A DNA stretch of 64,000 nucleotides from an uncultured Acetatifactor sp. GTDB lineage: Bacteria; Bacillota; Clostridia; Lachnospirales; Lachnospiraceae. Each line of letters begins with the position of its first letter. Position 1 is the first letter of the stretch. Shown piece by piece: positions 39,219 to 47,047 of the stretch. A model generated the notes under the pieces. The model searched no databases. It was not told the origin of the DNA and was given only the letters and a program-made list of their open reading frames with translations. Both the position numbers and the translations under genes were made by a program. The stretch is taken from positions 124,001-188,000 of the forward strand of contig CAJUSI010000026.1 of the NCBI GenBank assembly GCA_910589035.1, read 5' to 3'.

Positions 39219-39920
39219 TTAGCCTGCCGGAGTCTGAATGGGATCAGGTAACAAATAAACTATTGCGTCAGCCGTCTCCTCACTCAAAAACTCCTGCTGT
39301 CGTGAGTCTCGGTAAAACAAAATAACAATAACTTCTACGTCAGTAAAATAATCAGAATAACTCTCTCTTATGACTTCAGAATATTCGTCCAAAATATCCG
39401 CGGTAAGTTTCCCCTTGTAATCCGCGATCAAAAAACAAGCCTTCTGTCCCTCATATGTATCAAAATATTCATTCTGTATCTCAAAAGAATGCTTACCGCT
39501 CAAACATATCAGACATACAGCTACCACAGCCGCCGCCAGCACAGTCCCAATTCCTGCAAATAGAAAAAAGGGAGGTCTCCTGCCCGGTTTCAGGTCATTT
39601 CCTTCCTGGGGTATAATATCCTGTTCTCCCGGAGGGCCGGTATCGGCTTCCGGATTTGGCTGGGGGCAGCCGGCATTGGGGTCCGAGGGTTGACTGTCTG
39701 ATTCGGGCGCTTCCGGCGTCTCACCCACAAGCACGGGCATCGGAATATTGAGCAGCTGTGAAATATCTTTCAGCTTTTCCATATCAATAGCATTTTTCCC
39801 TAATTCCCATTTGCTGACCGCATTTGTGGACACAAAAAGCCGTTCGGCAAGTTGAGCCTGCGTCCAACCCATTTCTTTTCTCTTCTTTTTTATTAATTCT
39901 CCTATCCTATTATTGTCCAC
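39219..39920 (-). CDS. Membrane-anchored XRE-family regulator, cassette B
   Basis: A 233-residue protein with a GTG start at 39920. HTH_3 domain at 1-60 (GWTQAQLAERLFVSTNAVSK). A Pro/Asp/Glu-rich linker spans ~65-115. One membrane helix at ~118-140 (FAGIGTVLAAAVVAVCLICL). The outer domain contains FDTYEGQKACFLIADYKG, aligning with EYEGQKAYYICIEYSG of the cassette A regulator. The recognition-helix region differs (TNAVSK vs AAAVNK), matching the different iteron cores of the two loci. It is transcribed away from the Cys-rich/lipoprotein pair, with the iterons between. Confidence 0.85.
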   Translation of the reverse strand: MDNNRIGELIKKKRKEMGWTQAQLAERLFVSTNAVSKWELGKNAIDMEKLKDISQLLNIPMPVLVGETPEAPESDSQPSDPNAGCPQPNPEADTGPPGEQDIIPQEGNDLKPGRRPPFFLFAGIGTVLAAAVVAVCLICLSGKHSFEIQNEYFDTYEGQKACFLIADYKGKLTADILDEYSEVIRESYSDYFTDVEVIVILFYRDSRQQEFLSEETADAIVYLLPDPIQTPAG

Positions 39921-40000
39921 ATATACCGACCGCCTTTCCTTCTCGCATATTAATATATCAAATTTCCCTCAATTTTCAAGAGGATTTGAGAAAAAATTCA

Positions 40001-40132
40001 GTTGAATGCGGTTGAATCAGGTTGAATTTGCAAAAAGGAAAGTTCTGCTCAAGTTTATTTTTCAACAAGATACCCTTAAACCCCTGAAAATACGCCAAAT
40101 ATCACACTACTTAAGTTGAAAACGCGGTTGAA
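40001..40132. promoter_or_regulatory. Tandem 10-bp iterons (GTTGAAT type), candidate operator B
   Basis: Three contiguous 10-mers GTTGAATGCG, GTTGAATCAG, GTTGAATTTG occupy 40001-40030 in exact register. Further GTTGAA copies lie at 40115-40120 and 40127-40132, beside the -35 box, and an inverted TTCAAC at 40061-40066. The arrangement mirrors the cassette A block but with a changed core. The likely binder is the divergently encoded XRE regulator (inference). Confidence 0.65.
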
Positions 40133-40142
40133 AAAGAATCCT

Positions 40143-40171
40143 TTGACAGCATTCGCCCCTTCTCGTAAAAT
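40143..40171 (+). promoter_or_regulatory. SigmaA-type promoter of the cassette B Cys-rich/lipoprotein operon
   Basis: TTGACA (40143-40148), 17-nt spacer, TAAAAT (40166-40171). The -35 and spacing are the same as in cassette A. GTTGAA sites end 11 bp upstream of the -35, placed to interact with polymerase. Confidence 0.75.
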
Positions 40172-40220
40172 AAGCCTAAGAGATGAGCTCATACAAACTA
40201 CGACAGCGAGAGGAGGGGGT

Positions 40221-40274
40221 ATGGCACAAAAGCAACTTTCATTAAAATTTTCAGAAATTATCAGAAATATGTAA
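40221..40274 (+). CDS. Possible 17-aa leader peptide in the cassette B transcript
   Basis: A strong ribosome site (GAGAGGAGGGGGT) is followed at once by ATG and a 17-codon frame, MAQKQLSLKFSEIIRNM, ending in TAA 38 nt before the Cys-rich gene. Cassette A keeps the GAGAGGAGGG sequence but has no ATG at this spot, so conservation does not support a peptide. It could be a leader controlling downstream translation or a chance frame. Confidence 0.3.
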   Translation: MAQKQLSLKFSEIIRNM

Positions 40275-40312
40275 CCATTTTAGAAGAGTAAAACTATTTA
40301 GAGGAAAATCCC

Positions 40313-40720
40313 ATGAGAAAAAATATAAAAACAAGAAGAACCATTATCTCATTAATATGCGCAGCCATTTTTATGACTCAAGCCATAACTGCCTATGCAG
40401 CAGTATGTGATTGTGGCTGTGAGAAAGACTTTTGTATACACTGGAGAGATTATTCTACTGAGAAAGTATATTTCTCAACAAATGGAACATCACATAGGGT
40501 AGAATGGGACCAGATATGTGATTGTTCACAGTGCTATGTTATACAAAAAAAGCATGTGGTCTCATATGAACCTTGTCAGTGGATCAACTATACAGATTTA
40601 GGACATTTGGCAAGTGGTAATCATAAATATAGACTTATCTGCGGTATCTGCCACGGTACTTATGATGTTACAGTGCCTTGTCAAGGGGGACAGACGGGAA
40701 ACCATCAGACCCCATGGTAA
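40313..40720 (+). CDS. Small secreted Cys-rich protein, cassette B
   Basis: A 135-residue protein with a signal peptide ending near ITAYAA. The mature protein has CDCGC, CDCSQC and ICGICHG clusters plus His residues, and ends GNHQTPW. It aligns with the cassette A protein through DLGH, HKYRLIC, CHGTYDVTVPC and HQTPW. It is more Cys-rich at its N-terminal end than that paralogue. RBS AGAGGAAAA. It lies 20 bp upstream of the lipoprotein gene in the same operon. Metal binding or a disulphide-stabilised ligand are possibilities; the family is unrecognised. Confidence 0.75.
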   Translation: MRKNIKTRRTIISLICAAIFMTQAITAYAAVCDCGCEKDFCIHWRDYSTEKVYFSTNGTSHRVEWDQICDCSQCYVIQKKHVVSYEPCQWINYTDLGHLASGNHKYRLICGICHGTYDVTVPCQGGQTGNHQTPW

Positions 40721-40740
40721 AACTTAGGAGGTAAACATCC

Positions 40741-42978
40741 ATGAAACGAATCAGATACGGAATTCCTGCCCTTGCGGCTGTCATACTCTGCCTGCTTTCC
40801 GGCTGCGGCGGCAGGGACGAGCCGCGCCTGGGTGTGGACGGTTATGTCTATACGGCGGAGGTCCTGGAGGAAGGGAACATTCCGAATATTGTCGGCAGGA
40901 ATTTTGCCGCTGCCGGGGGCTGGCTATACTATATGGAGAATCCCAGTACGCTGAAAAGGATTTCCCTGGAAGAAGCAGAGGGCGGAACCGGCCTTGCCGG
41001 CGGGGAGACCGTTCTGACCGTTTCCGATATCCTGGAGGCTGTGGCCGAGGATGGGGGAGCCAAGGAAGGCTATGGCAGCGCCGCCATACGGGATTATGCC
41101 GTGGAATCCGACGGGAGCATCTGCTGTCTGCTGGAAGTAAACAGCGCAACGGGCAGTATTGCAGACATTCAAAACAGCAGCCGTTCTCCTGAAAATGGGG
41201 ATAAGAACTCTCCCCGGGGACTGTTGTACAAGCAGTCCCCGGAGGGAGAAACTGCGTTTTGGACGGAACTGCCGGAACTGAGGGCGCGGGAATTTACCCC
41301 GGACTGGCTTGCCGCGGACGGCCGGGGCCTGGTCTATGTGCTGACAGCCGAAACGGTGCTTGCGGTGGATGAGGACGGCCGAATCACGGGAAGCCTTCCC
41401 GTGGAACCTGCCGGCGATGTCAATACCGGCACGGGGAAAAAGGGCAGGCTGCTCCAGGCAAAGGAAGGAGAGGTTTATTATATTTCGGAGCCCGTGGGCA
41501 TCGGAAGCCCGGAAGTTTTCCGCGTAAGCAGCGGGGCATCTCCCGGTATGACCAGGATCTCCCTTCCGTCTGTATGGAGGCAGGAGGGAATCTACGAGGG
41601 GACGGACTGCCTGCTGAGGAGTTCCCAGGACAATCTGTTCCGATACAGCGAAGCAGAAGGAGTCCAGGAGGAAATACTGCACTGGATGGACAGCGGACTG
41701 TCTGGAGATGATGTGAGGGATGTGGTACAGCTGGATGCGGATCATTATCTCGCCGCCGTATATGCGGACAGCTCCAGCCAGAATCTGCTGCTTACGAAAA
41801 CCCCGGCGGACACTTTTACGGATAAGGAAATCATCGTCATCGCCTCCCTCTCCCCCGGCAATCCCCTGAGACGCAGCATTGTGGAGTTCAATCGTACAAA
41901 CGATACCTATTATGTTACCCTGGCAACCTATGATGCCGCTCACAGTGACGACGAGGGCGCAGCCATGCGGCTTGACAGCAGCCTGGTGTCGCGGAATGCC
42001 CCGGATATTCTGGATCTTACCGGCCTGGATATCTATAAATATGCGGATAAGGCAATGTTGGAAGATCTGAACTCCTATATGGAAGGGGAGAATGTCATCA
42101 ACCGGGAGAATTATCTCGGCAACCTCCTGGAGGGTTTTACCATGGGCGGCAGGCTGGTCACCATCCCCAGAGGCTTTGTGTTCACAGCGGTATTCGGAAT
42201 CGCCCCCGAGACCCGTTCCATCGAAAACTGGACCATACCGGAACTCATGCGGCTGACAGAGCGAAATCCCAATAAGTCCCTATTTCAATATCCGCGTGGG
42301 GACGACTGGTTATGGCAGGAATTCTGCGCTCCCTATTACCTGGAAGCATTCGTGGACTGGGAAAAGGGGGAGTGCCGCTTTGACAGTGAGGAATTCTGCG
42401 CCCTGCTGGACTGGGCGAATGCCCTGAATCAGAGCGGCGGGCAGGCGCAGGACGCCCTGCTGGAAGTTTCGAATGTAAATTTCTTCGACAACTACATGCA
42501 TTATCCGCTGCAATACGGTGATAACGTTGCCATGTACGGCTATCCCTCCGCGGATGGAAACGGCGTCTATACGGCTTACATGCTGGATGCTCTGGCAATC
42601 CTCTCCTCCTCCGGGCATAAGGAAGGGGCGTGGGAATTCCTGCGGTTTTTTCTGGCGGAGGATACGGACGAGTATTGGTTCCCTACCCGGCTCGACCTCC
42701 TGGAGAAAGAATACCAGGACGCCATAACCCCGGGGATGTCGCCAAGATCCTTTATTGGCGGCGGAAAGCCCCTGGAGTACGACGCCATGAAGCCGGAACA
42801 GGCGGACACCGTGATGAGGGCTCTGGAATCCATTGACTTCACCCCCCGGAGCAGCGCGGAGAACAGCATCACGGACATCATTTGGGAAGAGGCGCAGTAT
42901 CTCTTCGACGGAAGCAAGGATGCAGAGGCCGTGGCCGCTACCATTCAGAACAGGGTGGAGGTGCTTTTGCAGGAATAA
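40741..42978 (+). CDS. Large solute-binding-like lipoprotein, cassette B
   Basis: A 745-residue lipoprotein (signal ending LCLLSGCGG). Residues ~25-370 resemble a propeller-like sensor domain with repeated DGR/DED turns. Residues ~375-745 resemble a family-1 solute-binding protein (APDILDLTGLDIY, GGRLVTIPRG, HKEGAWEFLRFFL). The tail, TIQNRVEVLLQE, matches the cassette A protein (IQNRVQNLLQE). LGVDGYVYTAEVL near the N-terminus matches LGIGGYLYPAQQL. No transporter genes are adjacent. RBS TAGGAGG. Possibly a surface receptor working with the small secreted proteins rather than a transporter subunit (inference). Confidence 0.85.
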   Translation: MKRIRYGIPALAAVILCLLSGCGGRDEPRLGVDGYVYTAEVLEEGNIPNIVGRNFAAAGGWLYYMENPSTLKRISLEEAEGGTGLAGGETVLTVSDILEAVAEDGGAKEGYGSAAIRDYAVESDGSICCLLEVNSATGSIADIQNSSRSPENGDKNSPRGLLYKQSPEGETAFWTELPELRAREFTPDWLAADGRGLVYVLTAETVLAVDEDGRITGSLPVEPAGDVNTGTGKKGRLLQAKEGEVYYISEPVGIGSPEVFRVSSGASPGMTRISLPSVWRQEGIYEGTDCLLRSSQDNLFRYSEAEGVQEEILHWMDSGLSGDDVRDVVQLDADHYLAAVYADSSSQNLLLTKTPADTFTDKEIIVIASLSPGNPLRRSIVEFNRTNDTYYVTLATYDAAHSDDEGAAMRLDSSLVSRNAPDILDLTGLDIYKYADKAMLEDLNSYMEGENVINRENYLGNLLEGFTMGGRLVTIPRGFVFTAVFGIAPETRSIENWTIPELMRLTERNPNKSLFQYPRGDDWLWQEFCAPYYLEAFVDWEKGECRFDSEEFCALLDWANALNQSGGQAQDALLEVSNVNFFDNYMHYPLQYGDNVAMYGYPSADGNGVYTAYMLDALAILSSSGHKEGAWEFLRFFLAEDTDEYWFPTRLDLLEKEYQDAITPGMSPRSFIGGGKPLEYDAMKPEQADTVMRALESIDFTPRSSAENSITDIIWEEAQYLFDGSKDAEAVAATIQNRVEVLLQE

Positions 42979-43055
42979 GGCTGTTACTTAGATAAAGACG
43001 AGACAGATATATGGTTAATGCAAATATACAGCCGCCGCAAAGGATTAGGCTTTTT

Positions 43056-43138
43056 GTGCTGAAAATCTTGTAAAGCTAAATATAAGGTAGTAAAATATTT
43101 CATAAATACTGAATTTTTGCATGTGAATATTTCAGCAC
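43056..43138. repeat. Inverted repeat flanking the promoter area of the third lipoprotein
   Basis: GTGCTGAAA (43056-43064) and TTTCAGCAC (43130-43138) are perfect 9-bp arms around a 65-nt AT-rich centre, 60 bp before the next ATG. This may be an operator, the arms of a hairpin, or a tiny mobile remnant. It is not seen in cassettes A or B. Confidence 0.4.
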
Positions 43139-43198
43139 CATGCCGGGCGGGAACCGACGCATGCACAGTAATACCAAAGAAAGGATCGAACAGATTCC

Positions 43199-45421
43199 AT
43201 GAAAAAGAAAATCAGCTATATTCTGTTAACGGCCCTGCTTGCCATGCAGTTGACCGGATGCGGCCCGGAGAACAGCCAGGAAGAGTCGGCGGATTCAGAC
43301 ACAGCGGCAGTTCCGGAGCCAGGCGGTCAGGACAATTCTCTTGACACATACACCGCTGCAGTGCATACGCCGCTCCGGGTGGAAAAGCCGGAGAATGCGC
43401 TGGATGGGGGCGGAAGCGGGATTTTTCAGGGAACTTCCAGAGCCTGGTATCTTAAAAAGCATCTTTTTGAAGATGTGAATGAATGCTGGGACGAGCTTTC
43501 CTATGTGACAGCAGAAGGGGAGAAAGGTTCGGAAAGCTTTGACCGGGAACATCAGCTCTGGGGGATAGGACCGGTAGCGGGCACGAACCATTATGTGACC
43601 TTAGCCTGTGAAGCACAGGGAAGTGAGGAGGAGTATCGTTTCTTCCTTTCGGAGGGGAATGAAAATAAGGAGACAGTGAAAGAATTCCCCTTGCATTTCC
43701 TGGATGAGTTGAATTTTGAGGAGGCATATGTATCGCTTTCGGAATTCGCGGTGGACTGCTCCGGAGCGGCGCATCTGGTGCGGCAGGTGGGGGAGGAGTG
43801 GAGATATCTTCTTGTTTCGCCGGAAGGGGAGATTCTGAAGGAATATGCTCTGGAAGACTATTATAGGAAGGGTCTGCTTCCCCTTTATGACGGCCGGATT
43901 GCCTTTCAGGCAACAGGACAGGATGACCAGGGCCGGACTATATGGCTTTTGCAGTACATGAATGGCGAGACCGACAGGCCGGAGTTGTTGGCTTCTTTAC
44001 AAAAGGATATCTACTATATTACGCTTTTTGATAAAAACACTCTGCTGTACGCGGATCAGGAGGGCGTGTACCGAAGCGAACTTTCAGGAAAGAATCCGGA
44101 GCTTCTTTACAGTTGGAGAAATCATGGAATTGCAGTTAAAGAGGTATCTTCCATGCTGGCGGATGAGGAAGGACAGATTTCTCTCATTTATGGGGATTCT
44201 CAGGATTACTACTACCTCTGTCTGAAACCTGCCACGGAAGAGGTGGAAATCCGCCAGATTACGATGGCGGTTTCCCCTGTCCAGATGTCGGCTTACCAGC
44301 CGATAGTGGTGGAATTTAACAAACGGTATCCCAGCTGGCATATAGAATTAAAGAGCGACTACGAAGAAAGCGCTCTGCTGACGGAGCTGATAGCGGGAAA
44401 AGGGCCGGTGCTGATCGATACTTTCCTGACAGGATTTGAGGAACAGGAAAAGCTGTGGGAGCCTCTGGACAAGATTCTGGAGGAGTCGGACAACAGGGAG
44501 GAACTGCTGACCTCTGTTCTGGAGATGGGAAAGATCAACGGAACCCTGTATGGAATCGTGACGGATTTCCGCCTGAGCACGCTGGTGACCGGAGATCCGA
44601 ATCTCAGGGACTGGAACTATGACACATTTTTACAATGCGTTCAGGACAGGCCGGAGCTGGAATCGATTTTTAACTTTTACGGCGGAGACTTCAGGCTTCA
44701 TTTAATCATACAATATCTATGTAATGGAATAGATGATACATACCTTTTCGATGCGAAAACGGGTACGACGAATTTTGACAGCAGTGACTTCCGCAAGATT
44801 CTGGAGCTGGCGGACAGATACTGCAACCGTGAAGAAGGGGTTGACCCGGGCAGTTCCCTGCTGGAGGGAAAGGTGCTGTGCAATGAGCTGACTATTAGAA
44901 AGCCCGAGGAGCTTGCCGCATATCGGATTTGTTACGGGGAGGATGCCAATTATATCGGATATCCCACAAAGGACGGAGCGGTCTGCTTTATGGAAAGCAA
45001 CGGCAGTCCTCTGGCGATTCGCAGGTCGGCAGAGGAGGAGGAAAAAGCAGCGGCGGCAGCTTTTATCAACCTGTGCCTTTCCTATGAGGGGCAGGTTCAG
45101 GCGGCAAAGGATTTGAACTTTGGCCTGAGTATCCGCCGGGACGTGCTGGAGGAGCAGATCACCGCCATGAATGGAGATACCGTGGCTTATATATCTGGCT
45201 TCGGAGAAACCAGGCTGGGAAGTAAGTTGGATATAGACCTGGATAGGGAGATCCTGCTGGATATGATTGAGAAGGCAAAGCCTAAGAAATATTTTCCGAA
45301 GGAATTGCGGGATGTCATATTTGAAGAGCTGGACGGGTATTTTTCCGGCACGATTACGGAAGACATGCTGATCGACAATCTGAAGAGCCGCGTTGGGCTG
45401 TATCTGGGCGAGCGGAATTGA
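43199..45421 (+). CDS. Third large solute-binding-like lipoprotein
   Basis: A 740-residue lipoprotein (signal ending AMQLTGCGP) with an Asp/Ser/Glu-rich linker. The same two-part build as the cassette lipoproteins: an N-terminal beta-rich region (~60-350) and a C-terminal binding-protein half (VVEFNKRYPSWHIELKSDY, NGTLYGIVTDF, AAAAFINLCLSYEGQ). It is more divergent, and its C-terminus reads LIDNLKSRVGLYLGERN. It has no associated small secreted genes or regulator of its own. A near-identical copy of its last ~23 codons lies on the other strand at 50031-50102. Function unknown. Confidence 0.82.
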   Translation: MKKKISYILLTALLAMQLTGCGPENSQEESADSDTAAVPEPGGQDNSLDTYTAAVHTPLRVEKPENALDGGGSGIFQGTSRAWYLKKHLFEDVNECWDELSYVTAEGEKGSESFDREHQLWGIGPVAGTNHYVTLACEAQGSEEEYRFFLSEGNENKETVKEFPLHFLDELNFEEAYVSLSEFAVDCSGAAHLVRQVGEEWRYLLVSPEGEILKEYALEDYYRKGLLPLYDGRIAFQATGQDDQGRTIWLLQYMNGETDRPELLASLQKDIYYITLFDKNTLLYADQEGVYRSELSGKNPELLYSWRNHGIAVKEVSSMLADEEGQISLIYGDSQDYYYLCLKPATEEVEIRQITMAVSPVQMSAYQPIVVEFNKRYPSWHIELKSDYEESALLTELIAGKGPVLIDTFLTGFEEQEKLWEPLDKILEESDNREELLTSVLEMGKINGTLYGIVTDFRLSTLVTGDPNLRDWNYDTFLQCVQDRPELESIFNFYGGDFRLHLIIQYLCNGIDDTYLFDAKTGTTNFDSSDFRKILELADRYCNREEGVDPGSSLLEGKVLCNELTIRKPEELAAYRICYGEDANYIGYPTKDGAVCFMESNGSPLAIRRSAEEEEKAAAAAFINLCLSYEGQVQAAKDLNFGLSIRRDVLEEQITAMNGDTVAYISGFGETRLGSKLDIDLDREILLDMIEKAKPKKYFPKELRDVIFEELDGYFSGTITEDMLIDNLKSRVGLYLGERN

Positions 45422-45458
45422 GGAAACGGATAAAATAACGAAATAACGGCGAAAAAAT

Positions 45459-45560
45459 CTGGAATACGCCCCCATGAAACCAGAACAGGCGAACACCGTG
45501 ATGGGAGCCCTGAAATCCATTTGCTTCACCCGCAGGAGCAGTGCGCAGAACCGCATTGCA
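45459..45560 (+). pseudogene. Remnant of a cassette-B-type lipoprotein gene
   Basis: The ~100 bp are closely similar to 42774-42875 inside the cassette B lipoprotein gene: MKPEQANTVMGALKSI here against MKPEQADTVMRALESI there. No start, signal peptide or remaining gene is present. It looks like the leftover of a deleted tandem paralogue. Confidence 0.75.
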
Positions 45561-45572
45561 CCGCTCCTGCGG
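45530..45572 (+). terminator. Terminator after the third lipoprotein gene
   Basis: Perfect 10-bp stem CCGCAGGAGC / GCTCCTGCGG, with an inner GTGC/GCAC pairing, followed by ATTTCTTAGTTTTC. It lies between convergent genes and partly overlaps the lipoprotein remnant. The T-run is imperfect. Confidence 0.65.
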
Positions 45573-45577
45573 ATTTC

Positions 45578-47047
45578 TTAGTTTTCTTCCGACACTTCCG
45601 TCATAAATTTGCCGTCCTCATGCCATCGGATGGTCAGCGGCTGTAAGGAATACTCCGTCACCCGGAGGCCTTCGGCTGTAAGGGATACCGTAAAGCTCGC
45701 CATACCGCCCCTGGTGCATTCTTTTACCGACTGGGCGCTGATAAAATTGCCCAGGGAATAATAGATCAGCATCCGATGCCCCTTTTCATCCTCCAGGATT
45801 TCACAGGGCTGAAGCGCATGGGGATGGGTCCCCACCACCACGTCCGTGCCGCAGTCCAGAAAAACCTCCGCCCACCTTTTCTGGAAGGAATCCGGCTCCG
45901 AGGTTTCCTCCGTCCCCCAGTGGGCAAAGACAAGTACGAAATCCGCGTCCTCCCGGGCCTGTTCTATATCGGCCCGGATCCGGTCCTCATCCTCCAGCAG
46001 ATGAACCATATGGGGATTCTCCTCCGGTAGCGGCATCCCGTTCGTACCGAAGGTATAATTCAGCAGCGCGAACCGGATGCCGTTCCGCGCGATAATCTCG
46101 TAGGGTATATAGTCCTTTTCTTCCCCGGTCTGTATCCCGAGGCATTTTATCCCCCGGGCTTCCAGAAAAGATTTCGTAAAATCAACGCCGTCGCTCCCCC
46201 TGTCCAGGGCGTGATTCGTGGCGCAGGTAACGATAGTAAAGCCCGCGTCCGCTATGGCCTGTCCCACCTCTGCCGGAGTGCCGAAGCGGGGATAATCTCC
46301 GTACAGATTCGGATCATCCACCAGGGGCGTCTCCTGATTAATGACGGCAATGTCACTTTCTTTTATGATCTCCTTAAAATTCTCATAGAGATATGCAAAA
46401 GAGCCGCCATGGTTCAAACCGTAACGGTAAATCGGCTCATGGATCAGATTATCGCCGAACGCCACGAAGGAAACCTCCATTTCCAGGCGGGAGAATCCCC
46501 AGGAATCCCATATCCAGCAGTTTACCTTCCCGTCCGGCTCCGTCAGCAGCAGGCGGCAGTGGGGGGCTTTCTTTCCGTTGTAGGACATGACCGCCACATC
46601 CTGCCCGATATAGGAGGACATCCATTTGGGCCTGATTTCCCCGTCCGCATATTCGTATACGAAAATATGCTGCGACCAGTTCTTTTCATCCTCCTCCACC
46701 CAGATAGGCCTGTATTTCCCGTATCTGCCCCTTTTCCAGCACAGTAATATCAGCTCGTCTTCGCCGTCGTTGTCGATATCACAGGAAAGCACATCCTGCA
46801 CCTTCACACCCTCGGGCGAGCTCCATATTTCAAGGCCGCCGCGGTTTACGCGGATCACCCTGTCCTCCAGGGTGATCTCATAATTATTGCCGGAATCGCT
46901 TATTATCCTGCTCTCCCACCGGATCCACCGCGGCAGGATAATGCCCTTGCGAGATAAAATATACAGAATTCCGCAAATGCCTGCCGCGGCCGCGATGACT
47001 GCGGCCGCTGTAAGGATAATTCTCCTCCGGATCTTCTTACCATTCAT
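45578..47047 (-). CDS. CapA-family metallophosphatase-like membrane protein
   Basis: A 489-residue protein. One N-terminal membrane anchor (residues ~9-32) is followed by an FG-GAP/VCBS-like segment (DIDNDGEDELIL, ~89-100). The PGA_cap domain begins at VSFVAFGDNLIH. Catalytic-type motifs: GDNLIHEP, NQETPL, TCATNHALDRG, AHWGTE, GTHPHALQP, YYSLGNF. The family includes CapA/PgsA of poly-gamma-glutamate systems, but no pgsBC genes are adjacent and many family members have other roles. Its start overlaps the upstream FecR-DUF3160 gene by 11 nt, so the two are translated together. The active domain faces outside. Confidence 0.87.
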   Translation of the reverse strand: MNGKKIRRRIILTAAAVIAAAAGICGILYILSRKGIILPRWIRWESRIISDSGNNYEITLEDRVIRVNRGGLEIWSSPEGVKVQDVLSCDIDNDGEDELILLCWKRGRYGKYRPIWVEEDEKNWSQHIFVYEYADGEIRPKWMSSYIGQDVAVMSYNGKKAPHCRLLLTEPDGKVNCWIWDSWGFSRLEMEVSFVAFGDNLIHEPIYRYGLNHGGSFAYLYENFKEIIKESDIAVINQETPLVDDPNLYGDYPRFGTPAEVGQAIADAGFTIVTCATNHALDRGSDGVDFTKSFLEARGIKCLGIQTGEEKDYIPYEIIARNGIRFALLNYTFGTNGMPLPEENPHMVHLLEDEDRIRADIEQAREDADFVLVFAHWGTEETSEPDSFQKRWAEVFLDCGTDVVVGTHPHALQPCEILEDEKGHRMLIYYSLGNFISAQSVKECTRGGMASFTVSLTAEGLRVTEYSLQPLTIRWHEDGKFMTEVSEEN

